DNA from: Gammaproteobacteria bacterium UBA1119
GTDB taxonomy: Bacteria; Pseudomonadota; Gammaproteobacteria; Pseudomonadales; Azotimanducaceae
Assembly: GCA_002313255.1 (NCBI GenBank)
Contig: DCBA01000011.1
Span: 1 to 12,403 of the forward strand
Reading direction: 5' to 3'
DNA length: 12,403 nt
Shown: one piece after another, positions 6,631 through 12,283 of the stretch
How the letters are laid out: each line of letters begins with the position of its first letter
Position numbering within the stretch: position 1 is the first letter of the stretch
Made by a program: the position numbers and the translations under genes
The notes under the pieces: model-generated
Databases searched by the model: none
Seen by the model: the letters and a program-made list of their open reading frames with translations, nothing else
What the model was told of the DNA's origin: nothing

Positions 6631-7425
6631 ATGCGCTTGAACGAAAAAGTTGTCGCCATCGTAGGGGCCGGGCAAACACCCGGGGAGACTATCGGCAATG
6701 GTCGTGCCGCGGCGATTCGTTTCGCACGAGAAGGCGCGCGTCTCATTCTGGCAGATCGCAACGTTGACTCAGCCGAGGAAACACGCGCCATGCTGAAAGC
6801 GGAAGGATTTGACGCCATGGTCGTGCATGCCGATGTCAATCGTGAATCCGACTGTGCCGGTATCTCCGCTGCGGCAGTGGAGCAGCACGGCCAACTCGAC
6901 GTCCTCCATTACAACGTCGGCCGAAGCGAGGGGGACGCGGAAGTTGCCGCACTCGACGTCGAGCAGTGGGACGAGATCATGTCGATGAATCTGCGAGGAT
7001 TTTACCTGTGTAGCAAACATGCGTTGGCGGTCATGCGACCGAAGAAGAGCGGCATCGTTTTGTGTATATCATCCGCGGCCGCACTCACGTCCGGTAGTAA
7101 CATGACCTACAAAACGTCGAAAGCCGGCATGAACGCACTGGTTCAATCAATGGCGATTAACAACGGACCTTACGGAATTCGGGTCAACGCTATCATGCCG
7201 GGCCTTATGGATACGCCCATGGCCATCGAGCGTCGTGCGCGAGAACGAGGTGTCGAGCGGGACGTCATACGCGAAGAACGCGATCGTTCTGTTCCATTGC
7301 TTGGAAAAATGGGGACCGCTTGGGACGTGGCTAGTGCAGCCGTCTTTCTCGCTTCTGACGAGGCCAGTTACATTACCGGCGTCGCACTTGCCGTCGACGG
7401 TGGTGTCACAGCTCGAGTTGGTTAA
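6631..7425 (+). CDS. SDR-family oxidoreductase with extended GAGQTPGETIGNGRA cofactor loop
   Basis: The protein has 264 residues, a classical-SDR length. The cofactor loop reads VGAGQTPGETIGNGRAA (11-27), three residues longer than the standard TGxxxGxG but seen in one SDR subgroup; ADRN (41-44) follows beta-2, the Asp favouring NAD. The catalytic tetrad is Asn120, Ser147, Tyr160 and Lys164 (YKTSK). The usual NNAG motif is replaced by YNVG (94-97). IRVNAIMPGLMDTPM (183-197) and DEASYITGVALAVDGG at the C-terminus are typical. It probably oxidises or reduces a hydroxyl or keto group of a CoA ester or cyclic compound; no substrate can be inferred. The ribosome-binding site is weak. The TAA is only four bases from the convergent DUF35 gene's stop, with no terminator between. 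Confidence 0.92.
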   Translation: MRLNEKVVAIVGAGQTPGETIGNGRAAAIRFAREGARLILADRNVDSAEETRAMLKAEGFDAMVVHADVNRESDCAGISAAAVEQHGQLDVLHYNVGRSEGDAEVAALDVEQWDEIMSMNLRGFYLCSKHALAVMRPKKSGIVLCISSAAALTSGSNMTYKTSKAGMNALVQSMAINNGPYGIRVNAIMPGLMDTPMAIERRARERGVERDVIREERDRSVPLLGKMGTAWDVASAAVFLASDEASYITGVALAVDGGVTARVG

Positions 7426-7429
7426 CGCG

Positions 7430-7849
7430 TCAATCGGTTACCGGTCTAAACACCGGGATGATGCCGCCGTCGGGTAAGCTCTCGAACGCCACTTCGACCT
7501 CCATCCCAACCTTCACTGCGTCCAGCGCCACGTCCACCAGATTGGTTGAAAGGCGCACCCCTTCTGCTACGTCGACCTGGGCTAAAACAATCGGCAATCG
7601 ATCTTCGTGCCGAGGATGGTACGCCCGCCGTAACAGGCCGTGGCTGTATAAGGTGCCACGACCCGACGCATCGCGCCAAACGATCGACCGCGACCCACAG
7701 TGTTGGCAACGTTCGCGATAAGGAAACGTCCAAGTCCCACAATCGTCGCAGCACTGAAGGCGCAGTTTTCCTTCGGAAGCAGCTTCAAAAAATGGTGCGG
7801 TACGAGAACTGGGTTTAGGCAACCAGGATTCATCTTCGGATTGGCTCAC
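7430..7849 (-). CDS. DUF35 protein (zinc ribbon plus OB fold), thiolase-associated
   Basis: The protein has 139 residues starting at a GTG that overlaps the thiolase stop (GTGA). Residues 16-30 form the N-terminal helix (FFEAASEGKLRLQ), followed by a rubredoxin-like zinc ribbon with C34-x2-C37 and C48-x2-C51, then an OB-fold beta barrel (about 60-139) with GRGTLYSHGLLRRAYHP. DUF35 proteins sit beside thiolase-like proteins and are established partners: in steroid side-chain degradation, Ltp2 needs the DUF35 domain of the ChsH2 hydratase subunit, and in archaea DUF35 bridges thiolase and HMG-CoA synthase. Here the domain is free-standing, directly after a cysteine-less thiolase homologue in the same operon, so I infer the two form a complex. 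It is the last gene of the five-gene operon. Confidence 0.9.
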   Translation of the reverse strand: MSQSEDESWLPKPSSRTAPFFEAASEGKLRLQCCDDCGTWTFPYRERCQHCGSRSIVWRDASGRGTLYSHGLLRRAYHPRHEDRLPIVLAQVDVAEGVRLSTNLVDVALDAVKVGMEVEVAFESLPDGGIIPVFRPVTD

Positions 7850-9018
7850 GATGCGGTCTCCGGGGACAGCACCACGGTCGAATGGTAGTTCAACATGCCT
7901 CCGTTACCAGAACAGATAATGAGGTCGTTGGACGACTGCCGTTCACCCGCCTGACCACGGCCCTGGATAACCGCCTCCGAAACAGGTGTCATGCCCCACA
8001 TGTAGTAACTCGATAACTCACCGCCGCCTGTATTTGTGGGCAGTGCGCCACCGGGGCCCAGACGGCCGTCTTCTACAAACGCACCGCCCTCGCCCTTCTC
8101 GCAAAATCCGTAGTCTTCGAGCGTCACAAGAACCGTGTAGGTATAACAGTCGTAGAGTTGACACTGCGTAACCTCACCGAGACTAGCGTCCGCCATTGCT
8201 AGCGCTCGAGACGCACTTCGTGAGCCCGGACCACGAATCGCTGAATCGGACACGGCCTGGCCGGTGTCGTGGCGATGGCCTTGGGCAAAACCACGGATGT
8301 ATACCGGTGGCTGCTGCCCATCCCTTGCCTGCTCGGCTGACGTGACAATCACGCAGATGGCACCGTTCGAAACAAGACAACAGTCGAGAACGTGAAACGG
8401 CTCCACTACCCACGGAGAATCGTGATATTCGCTGAGCGTGATCGGCTCTCGTTTCGTCGCCCGTTCATTCAACCCCGCCCACGCCCGCTGGGATACTGCG
8501 ATCTGACCCAATTGATCTCGAGTGGTCCCAAAGAGATCCATGTGACGTTGCGCCGCCATGGCAAACATTGGGATCGCACCGGTGAATCCGTAAAGACCCT
8601 GTAGCGAACTCAGAGCGTCACCGCCGAAACGCCGGCCGCCGGAATACGACGCGCCCGTGCGCTGTCCTTCGACCAAAGGCGCATCGGCAAAAACGCATGC
8701 AACGTTTGTTGCGAGCCCGTTCGCCACGGCCATGGCCGCATACTGAATCATTTGCCCAGCGCTGGAACCGTAGCCCTGCATAAAAGTCAATAAATTCAAC
8801 TCTTGAAGCCCGAGCGCCACATGCAGATGCAGGTCGAGCCCCCGGGTAATACCGCTATTAATCAGCAGCCCATCGAGTTCGGACTTATCGATCCCCGCGT
8901 CATCGATGGCGAGATAGACGGCTTCCGATGCTAAGTCGACGGTCGATCGGTACACCCGTCCCATCTCCGTCATACCAAGACCAGAAACTGCAGCGGTGCC
9001 GTTCATGGGATGATTCAT
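7846..9018 (-). CDS. SCPx/Ltp-type thiolase-like protein lacking the nucleophilic cysteine
   Basis: This 390-residue protein has the double thiolase fold of the lipid-transfer/SCPx group. Marks are AAVSGLGMTEMG (9-20), DLASEAVYLAIDDAG (28-42), GQIAVSQRAWAGLNE (171-185), PFHVLDCCLVSNGA (207-220), QLYDCYTYTVLVTLEDYGFCEKGEGG (287-312) and PTNTGGGELSSYYMWGM (327-343). The segment that carries the catalytic Cys in true thiolases reads QGYGSSAGQMI (81-91); the aligned position is Gly84. The His of the C-terminal HG/GHP motif is also missing (YMWGM). Ltp2-like steroid side-chain aldolases likewise work without thiolase chemistry, using active-site tyrosines, and require DUF35. By this comparison a retro-aldolase cleaving a 3-hydroxyacyl-CoA is more likely than a thiolase. 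AAGGA at 9025-9029 supports the ATG at 9018; the gene starts one base after the upstream stop. Confidence 0.9.
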   Translation of the reverse strand: MNHPMNGTAAVSGLGMTEMGRVYRSTVDLASEAVYLAIDDAGIDKSELDGLLINSGITRGLDLHLHVALGLQELNLLTFMQGYGSSAGQMIQYAAMAVANGLATNVACVFADAPLVEGQRTGASYSGGRRFGGDALSSLQGLYGFTGAIPMFAMAAQRHMDLFGTTRDQLGQIAVSQRAWAGLNERATKREPITLSEYHDSPWVVEPFHVLDCCLVSNGAICVIVTSAEQARDGQQPPVYIRGFAQGHRHDTGQAVSDSAIRGPGSRSASRALAMADASLGEVTQCQLYDCYTYTVLVTLEDYGFCEKGEGGAFVEDGRLGPGGALPTNTGGGELSSYYMWGMTPVSEAVIQGRGQAGERQSSNDLIICSGNGGMLNYHSTVVLSPETAS

Positions 9019-9019
9019 G

Positions 9020-9439
9020 TTAAGTCCTTGTCAGTACGACCACGGGTATTTCGCGAACTGTGCGTTCTTGATATTCGTTGTAGCCTTCCCAGATGTTCGT
9101 CATCAGAGCCCACAAACGATTTCTTTCCTCACCGCTGGCCGTCGATGCTCGAGCAGAAAATAGATCGGCTTTCACCTGCACTTTGACGTCTGCGTGCGCG
9201 ACCAAATTTTCATACCAAGACGGATGCAACGCATGGCCACCTTTTGACCCAACAATAATGTATGTCCCATTGTCCTCGCCATAAATCAGAGGAATTAAGT
9301 GCGCCGCTCCGGATTTTCGGCCGGTCGTCGTCAACAGCAGGGTCGGGACGCCGCCCCACATGTGGCCTTCATCTCCACCCGTTGTTAGATAACGTTCTAC
9401 GTGTTCGGTAATCCAACCCGGCATCGCTCGATCACTCAC
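9020..9439 (-). CDS. Ddn-type deazaflavin (F420)-dependent nitroreductase family protein
   Basis: The protein has 139 residues and is a typical small split-barrel member of the Ddn family. Key segments are VPTLLLTTTGRKSGAAHLIPL (31-51), with the TTGRKSG cofactor-binding signature, IIVGSKGGHALHPSWYENL (61-79) and the C-terminal REIPVVVLTRT. Characterised actinobacterial relatives use reduced F420 to reduce quinones or nitroaromatics, or to act on unsaturated ring systems. The GTG start overlaps the stop of the Cys-rich gene (GTGA); an in-frame ATG six residues on is an alternative. Operon position directly before the thiolase suggests reduction of an intermediate. Whether the host makes F420 cannot be told from this window. 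Confidence 0.9.
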   Translation of the reverse strand: MSDRAMPGWITEHVERYLTTGGDEGHMWGGVPTLLLTTTGRKSGAAHLIPLIYGEDNGTYIIVGSKGGHALHPSWYENLVAHADVKVQVKADLFSARASTASGEERNRLWALMTNIWEGYNEYQERTVREIPVVVLTRT

Positions 9440-9855
9440 GGGTCATCCTCCACATCCGTATTGCTATCCTGCCGGAACAACGCCTCAAGCTTGGCTTCGG
9501 CGGCCGTATCCGGATCGATCGTCGCCTCGGGAGGATCGACACCATCTTCCGAGGTCTCTTCACCGCCAAAAAGGTCGCTCAATTCTTTACGCGCGCCCGC
9601 TTCTTTGACCCCGATTATCGAATCGTAAGTCCCTGCGGCTGGTCGAAAAAAATCGCAAAAATTCGCATTTTCTTTATTGACCGGCGGATCGGCCCGTTCG
9701 TCCGCACAAGTAATCGTGTCTCGCGGTCTATATTGGCGGCAAAGGCGGCAACAGTGCAGGCTTTCGAAACACTTCGGGCAGTTGTTGTGTCGTGTGATCG
9801 GCCTTGGTAACGCGTCAAGCGACGTGCCGCAATTCCAGCATTCCAATTCCGTCAT
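9436..9855 (-). CDS. Cysteine-rich putative zinc-binding protein of unknown function
   Basis: The 139-residue protein has two parts. Residues 1-70 hold nine cysteines: C6-x2-C9 (CWNC), C26-x2-C29 (CPKC), CCRLC at 35-39, C50 and C67 (ANFCDFF). The spacing suggests two or more structural metal sites, most likely zinc. Residues about 84-139 are acidic and low in hydrophobics, probably disordered. There is no signal peptide or membrane segment, so it should be cytoplasmic. I do not recognise a characterised family. It starts 24 bases after the crotonase stop with no strong ribosome-binding site and is GTGA-coupled to the Ddn-like gene, so it is firmly within the acyl-CoA operon. It could be an assembly factor or protein-binding adaptor; no function can be assigned from sequence. 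Confidence 0.8.
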   Translation of the reverse strand: MTELECWNCGTSLDALPRPITRHNNCPKCFESLHCCRLCRQYRPRDTITCADERADPPVNKENANFCDFFRPAAGTYDSIIGVKEAGARKELSDLFGGEETSEDGVDPPEATIDPDTAAEAKLEALFRQDSNTDVEDDP

Positions 9856-9879
9856 TGGTCGGTCTCGACAGCAGTCGAA

Positions 9880-10704
9880 TCAACGACCCGTAAATTCGGG
9901 CTTACGTTTCTCTAGGAACGCTTTCACGCCTTCCTGAAAATCTTCCGAATTAAAAAGACTATTCAGATGGACCATCAGATGATCGACCGCGGTGTCGTAA
10001 CTCTCTTCCAATCCCATCCGCATCATGCGCTTGGTCGTCTGCACCGCCATGGGCGCGTTATCAGCGATTTCGTTGGCCCACTGCATGGCGGTATCCATAA
10101 GCTCTTCGTTGGGGACAACCGCATTAAAGAGTCCGAGATCAAGAGCTTCTTGAGCATCGATCGTGCGTGCCCGATAGTAGAGTTCGGCCGCTTTCGCCCA
10201 ACCGATTAAGCGCGGTAATAACCAGGTCCCCCCACTTTCTGGAACGACATTGCGCTTCGCCGTCACGGCCGCCATCTTAGCCGACTCGCCCGCAATTCGA
10301 ATATCGGCGAGCAAGGTAATGTCCATACCGTACCCAGCCGCCGCGCCGTTGACCGCGCAGACCACGGGCGTGTCTATATTCCACATCACATTAATGGGTG
10401 CATCGCGCAGATCAAACAACTGGCGCGGACGATTCTGGCCTTTCTCCGCCGCTTCAGCGCTGCCGATCCCGCCTTCGCCGACGGCGACAAGGTCAAGTCC
10501 TGAGCAGAATCCTCTGCCGGCACCCGTCAATACGATACAACGGGTATCGGGATCCTTGTTCGCTTCGACCATCTTGTTCGAGAGTTCGCCCAGCATATCG
10601 CGACTTATCGCGTTAAGGCGTTCCGGTCGATTCAACGTCATAACCACGACCCGATCGCGTTGCTCAACCAATAGCTCATCGGTATTCGACGCACTGACCG
10701 TCAT
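9880..10704 (-). CDS. Enoyl-CoA hydratase/isomerase (crotonase) family protein
   Basis: I choose the ATG at 10702-10704 because GGGAAG lies six bases upstream (10711-10716, minus strand); a TTG seven codons further up is less likely. The protein has 274 residues. Marks are VMTLNRPERLNAI (21-33), GRGFCSGLDL (64-73, first oxyanion hole), VNGAAAGYGMDITLLADIRIA (118-138), VVPESGGTWLLPRLIGWAKAAELYYRAR (153-180) and the C-terminal KRKPEFTGR. The Glu144 equivalent of rat crotonase is replaced (VTAKR), while Glu174 aligns with Glu164 and Glu156 in the PESGG segment is typical of a large environmental subgroup. It acts on acyl-CoA, as hydratase, isomerase or related. It is the first gene of a five-gene operon with the Cys-rich protein, Ddn-like protein, thiolase homologue and DUF35 protein. 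Confidence 0.93.
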   Translation of the reverse strand: MTVSASNTDELLVEQRDRVVVMTLNRPERLNAISRDMLGELSNKMVEANKDPDTRCIVLTGAGRGFCSGLDLVAVGEGGIGSAEAAEKGQNRPRQLFDLRDAPINVMWNIDTPVVCAVNGAAAGYGMDITLLADIRIAGESAKMAAVTAKRNVVPESGGTWLLPRLIGWAKAAELYYRARTIDAQEALDLGLFNAVVPNEELMDTAMQWANEIADNAPMAVQTTKRMMRMGLEESYDTAVDHLMVHLNSLFNSEDFQEGVKAFLEKRKPEFTGR

Positions 10705-11203
10705 AGGTATCTTCCCATCACTCAATAAGACGTGGGAGGCTAGACCCTGACTCGAGGGAAGTCCATGCCGCGGCGAATGGACCCGCTCATGCTATCGGCG
10801 GAACCGCAACGTCGGTGTGGAGGTTTTTTTATTCGTCGCTAAGTGTTCGATACCGTGTCGACCGGAAGCCACTCGCGGAGAAGAGCCAGGTGTTAGCCAT
10901 CCAAAGAAGTGGCGTTCCGGACGCTGCACGAGCGTGACCTGGTGTACGGTGCGTTGCTATTTGTACCTTTAACAGCTCTTTTTGTCTGCGAGTTCCGACT
11001 CAATCAATGTCGCGTTCAATAATTTAACGAGATGTTGACGTGACCGTACGTGCCGCCGTTCTTTTGCTCTAACTCATTGTTTTAAAGGAAGATACGGTCT
11101 TCAAGCGCATCGTTACTCTGTCATATATAACCCGTAAGCATAAAAAAATATTTATTTGAGTCCACATTGGCATAGAAAGTCCAAACAATGATGTTCAATC
11201 CCA
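10705..11203. other. Non-coding intergenic region, about 500 bases, no gene supported
   Basis: This is the only long gap in the window. It must hold the promoter of the minus-strand operon starting at 10704, but I cannot point to a convincing -35/-10 pair. A T7 run at 10824-10830 lacks a convincing stem. GAAGA-TACGG-TCTTC (11088-11102) is a short inverted repeat of unknown meaning. Base composition shifts from GC-rich to AT-rich near 11040, with an A/T tract at about 11141-11156. I see no tRNA, repeat array or mobile-element end. Confidence 0.6.
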
Positions 11204-11232
11204 TTGCAACCGCGGCAACGACGTTATATACA
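11204..11232 (+). promoter_or_regulatory. Predicted promoter of first small membrane-protein gene
   Basis: TTGCAA at 11204-11209 and TATACA at 11227-11232 are 17 bases apart, each matching four of six sigma-70 consensus positions. The block GACGTTATATAC (11220-11231) recurs at the second cassette with the same 16-base offset from its -35-like hexamer. That positional conservation is the main evidence. Transcription would begin near 11239, giving a leader of about 55 bases. Confidence 0.6.
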
Positions 11233-11280
11233 TTTATCCGGGGTTGAGCAGTACCCAAACGATTTTGAGAACTCAATCGT

Positions 11281-11289
11281 ACGAGGGGT
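11281..11289 (+). promoter_or_regulatory. Ribosome-binding site shared by both cassettes (copy 1)
   Basis: ACGAGGGGT precedes the ATG at 11293 with three bases between. The identical nine bases recur at 11889-11897 before the second gene. The GAGGGG core is complementary to the 16S 3' end and fixes the start choice. Confidence 0.75.
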
Positions 11290-11292
11290 AAT

Positions 11293-11676
11293 ATGTCTTC
11301 TGACCGAATATTGATGATCTTGATGACTGTGGTTGCCGTCCTTGCCGTGATTCCGGGAGTACCAGCGGTTGCCTACGCGCCGTTAGCACTAGTCGGACTT
11401 GGCCTCATCAGCGGGTTTATGAATCCCGAAGATGATCTCCTGACAAGAGTGGCATATATCGCTGTAGCCGTTGCACTCCCAATCGTTGCGAATAGCTTAG
11501 ACGCTATTCCCGTGGTGGGTGGCTTCGTAAACAGCATTCTGGATAACATCGCCGTCGCTGTAGCCGGCATCGTTGTTGCGAACATGCTGCTGCAGATATA
11601 TGCGCGGTTGATGCCTGCCGACGACTCTGACTCTGGCTCTAGTGCTGAGGGCGGGGGGGGTTACAGCAGCGAATAG
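11293..11676 (+). CDS. Small hydrophobic membrane protein, paralogue 1, family not recognised
   Basis: The protein has 127 residues and is strongly hydrophobic from residue 5 to 103. Likely membrane segments are 6-29, 31-43, 53-69 and 86-103; the first may be a signal anchor. The middle holds the core shared with the downstream paralogue: GFMNPEDD (41-48), TRVAY (51-55), ANSLDAIPVVGGFVNSILDN (66-85). The C-terminal tail (108-127) is polar, with Asp, Ser and Gly and no hydrophobic stretch. I do not recognise the family and see no catalytic motif. Own promoter, strong ribosome-binding site and own terminator suggest a monocistronic, possibly abundant product of the inner membrane. A run of eight Gs (11653-11660) encodes part of the tail. 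Holin, small pore or membrane-organising roles are conceivable but unsupported. Confidence 0.82.
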   Translation: MSSDRILMILMTVVAVLAVIPGVPAVAYAPLALVGLGLISGFMNPEDDLLTRVAYIAVAVALPIVANSLDAIPVVGGFVNSILDNIAVAVAGIVVANMLLQIYARLMPADDSDSGSSAEGGGGYSSE

Positions 11677-11680
11677 AATC

Positions 11681-11695
11681 TGTCGAAGTTCGACA
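11681..11695 (+). other. Short stem-loop after the first membrane-protein gene
   Basis: TGTCG-AAGTT-CGACA forms a five-base stem with a five-base loop, five bases after the stop codon and before the main terminator. A comparable extra hairpin precedes the terminator of the second cassette, so both messages would end in two stacked stems. It may protect the 3' end or may be incidental. Confidence 0.4.
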
Positions 11696-11702
11696 ATGAT
11701 CG

Positions 11703-11732
11703 AAATGGCCCCGTTTTAGGGGCCATTTTTTT
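11703..11732 (+). terminator. Rho-independent terminator of first cassette
   Basis: AAATGGCCCC (11703-11712) pairs perfectly with GGGGCCATTT (11719-11728) around a six-base loop GTTTTA, followed by a T tract to 11732. The stem sequence is nearly the same as in the terminator at 12284-12314. Confidence 0.92.
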
Positions 11733-11823
11733 GCCTATTCAACATCTTTTCTCACCAACCGTTTGACCGAAAAATACGGCTAGCGCTCCCCGTCCCCACC
11801 AGAACAAGGCGGCACCGTCAAGT

Positions 11824-11852
11824 TTACAAAGTGATCACTGACGTTATATACG
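11824..11852 (+). promoter_or_regulatory. Predicted promoter of second small membrane-protein gene, with operator-like palindrome
   Basis: TTACAA (11824-11829) and TATACG (11847-11852) are 17 bases apart, as in the first cassette. The shared block GACGTTATATAC is here extended to GACGT-TATAT-ACGTC (11840-11854), a perfect inverted repeat with five-base arms centred on the presumed -10 region. A regulator bound there would block transcription. In the first cassette the right arm is degraded (ACATT), so the two copies may respond differently. Confidence 0.6.
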
Positions 11853-11887
11853 TCGGTCCAGGTAAAATATTAATTCATTCAAATACG

Positions 11888-11901
11888 AACGAGGGGTCGT
11901 T
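11888..11901 (+). promoter_or_regulatory. Ribosome-binding site (copy 2) displayed in a hairpin loop
   Basis: AACGA-GGGG-TCGTT folds into a perfect five-base stem whose four-base loop is the G-rich core of the ribosome-binding site; the ATG follows at 11904. The same ACGAGGGGT occurs in the first cassette without the pairing right arm. The structure could tune or gate translation, although a five-base stem is weak. Confidence 0.5.
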
Positions 11902-11903
11902 TT

Positions 11904-12236
11904 ATGTTACAGAAAGTTTTGACCTGGGGTTCGCTCGCGATTGCCGTAATCGCAGCGTTTACCGATGCCATTCCGATGGTGCCTTTGATTCTAGTGGTAT
12001 TAGGTCTGATCGGCGGATTCATGAGTCCGCTCGAAGACGTTGGTACTCGTGTCGCTTATTACGTACTAGCGGCGGCGCTGCCGACGATTGCCAACAGTCT
12101 GGACGCGATCCCAGTACTCGGAGGATACGCTAACAGCATCCTCGATAATGTCGCGATCACCATTGCCGGTATTGCGCTCGCTAACTTCCTCCTCGCGTTG
12201 TACAACAACACGATGGCGGCGGGAAATGACGACTGA
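11904..12236 (+). CDS. Small hydrophobic membrane protein, paralogue 2, family not recognised
   Basis: The protein has 110 residues, hydrophobic almost throughout. Likely membrane segments are 7-22, 25-40, 48-63 and 82-100. It shares with paralogue 1 LGLIGGFM (33-40), TRVAY (48-52) and the core ANSLDAIPVLGGYANSILDN (63-82); about 48 of 77 aligned residues are identical. It lacks the polar C-terminal extension of paralogue 1 and ends NNTMAAGNDD. Strongly conserved Asn, Asp and Gly inside an otherwise hydrophobic helix suggest a helix-packing or pore-lining role rather than a simple anchor. ATG at 11904 is fixed by the ribosome-binding site at 11889-11897. It is transcribed alone from its own promoter to its own terminator. 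No function can be assigned; confidence that it is a real gene rests on paralogy plus the duplicated signals. Confidence 0.85.
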   Translation: MLQKVLTWGSLAIAVIAAFTDAIPMVPLILVVLGLIGGFMSPLEDVGTRVAYYVLAAALPTIANSLDAIPVLGGYANSILDNVAITIAGIALANFLLALYNNTMAAGNDD

Positions 12237-12247
12237 TCGAATCAGTC
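12231..12247 (+). other. Stem-loop spanning the stop codon of the second membrane-protein gene
   Basis: GACTGA (12231-12236, containing the TGA stop) pairs with TCAGTC (12242-12247) around TCGAA. Together with the next hairpin and the terminator it gives three consecutive stems at the 3' end. This may stabilise the message; chance cannot be excluded for a six-base stem. Confidence 0.4.
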
Positions 12248-12260
12248 AATTGATAGAGAC

Positions 12261-12278
12261 GCGAGCACTATTGCTCGC
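12261..12278 (+). other. Perfect stem-loop upstream of the second terminator
   Basis: GCGAGCA-CTAT-TGCTCGC is a perfect seven-base stem with a four-base loop, six bases before the terminator stem. It has no T tract of its own, so it is not itself a terminator. Protection of the 3' end is a reasonable guess. Confidence 0.5.
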
Positions 12279-12283
12279 CACAT

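Larger units (their letters stand above)
11204..11732 (+). repeat. Tandem gene cassette, copy 1 (promoter, membrane gene, terminator)
   Basis: This unit shares its order and signals with the unit at 11824-12314: TTRCAA, GACGTTATATAC, ACGAGGGGT, a paralogous coding sequence, and an AAATGGCCCC hairpin terminator. Protein identity in the core is about 48 of 77 residues by eye, while the spacers between signals differ. It is therefore an old duplication of a whole transcription unit, not a recent exact repeat. Confidence 0.75.

Noticed and set aside
10705..10725. TTG start adding seven residues to the third crotonase
   Set aside because: The ATG at 10704 has a well-spaced GGGAAG site lying inside this extension.
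10788..10830. Possible terminator before the T7 run
   Set aside because: The preceding bases do not form a continuous GC-rich stem, and no plus-strand gene ends there.
11077..11160. Short open frame after an AAGGAAG sequence in the intergenic region
   Set aside because: About 28 codons without an ATG, GTG or TTG at a sensible distance from the SD-like bases; upstream TAA closes the frame.
11831..12133. 100-codon plus-strand frame overlapping the second membrane-protein gene
   Set aside because: It has no ribosome-binding site, and its translation within the gene is Arg/Ser-rich; the overlapping frame is paralogous to the upstream gene and has the duplicated signals.
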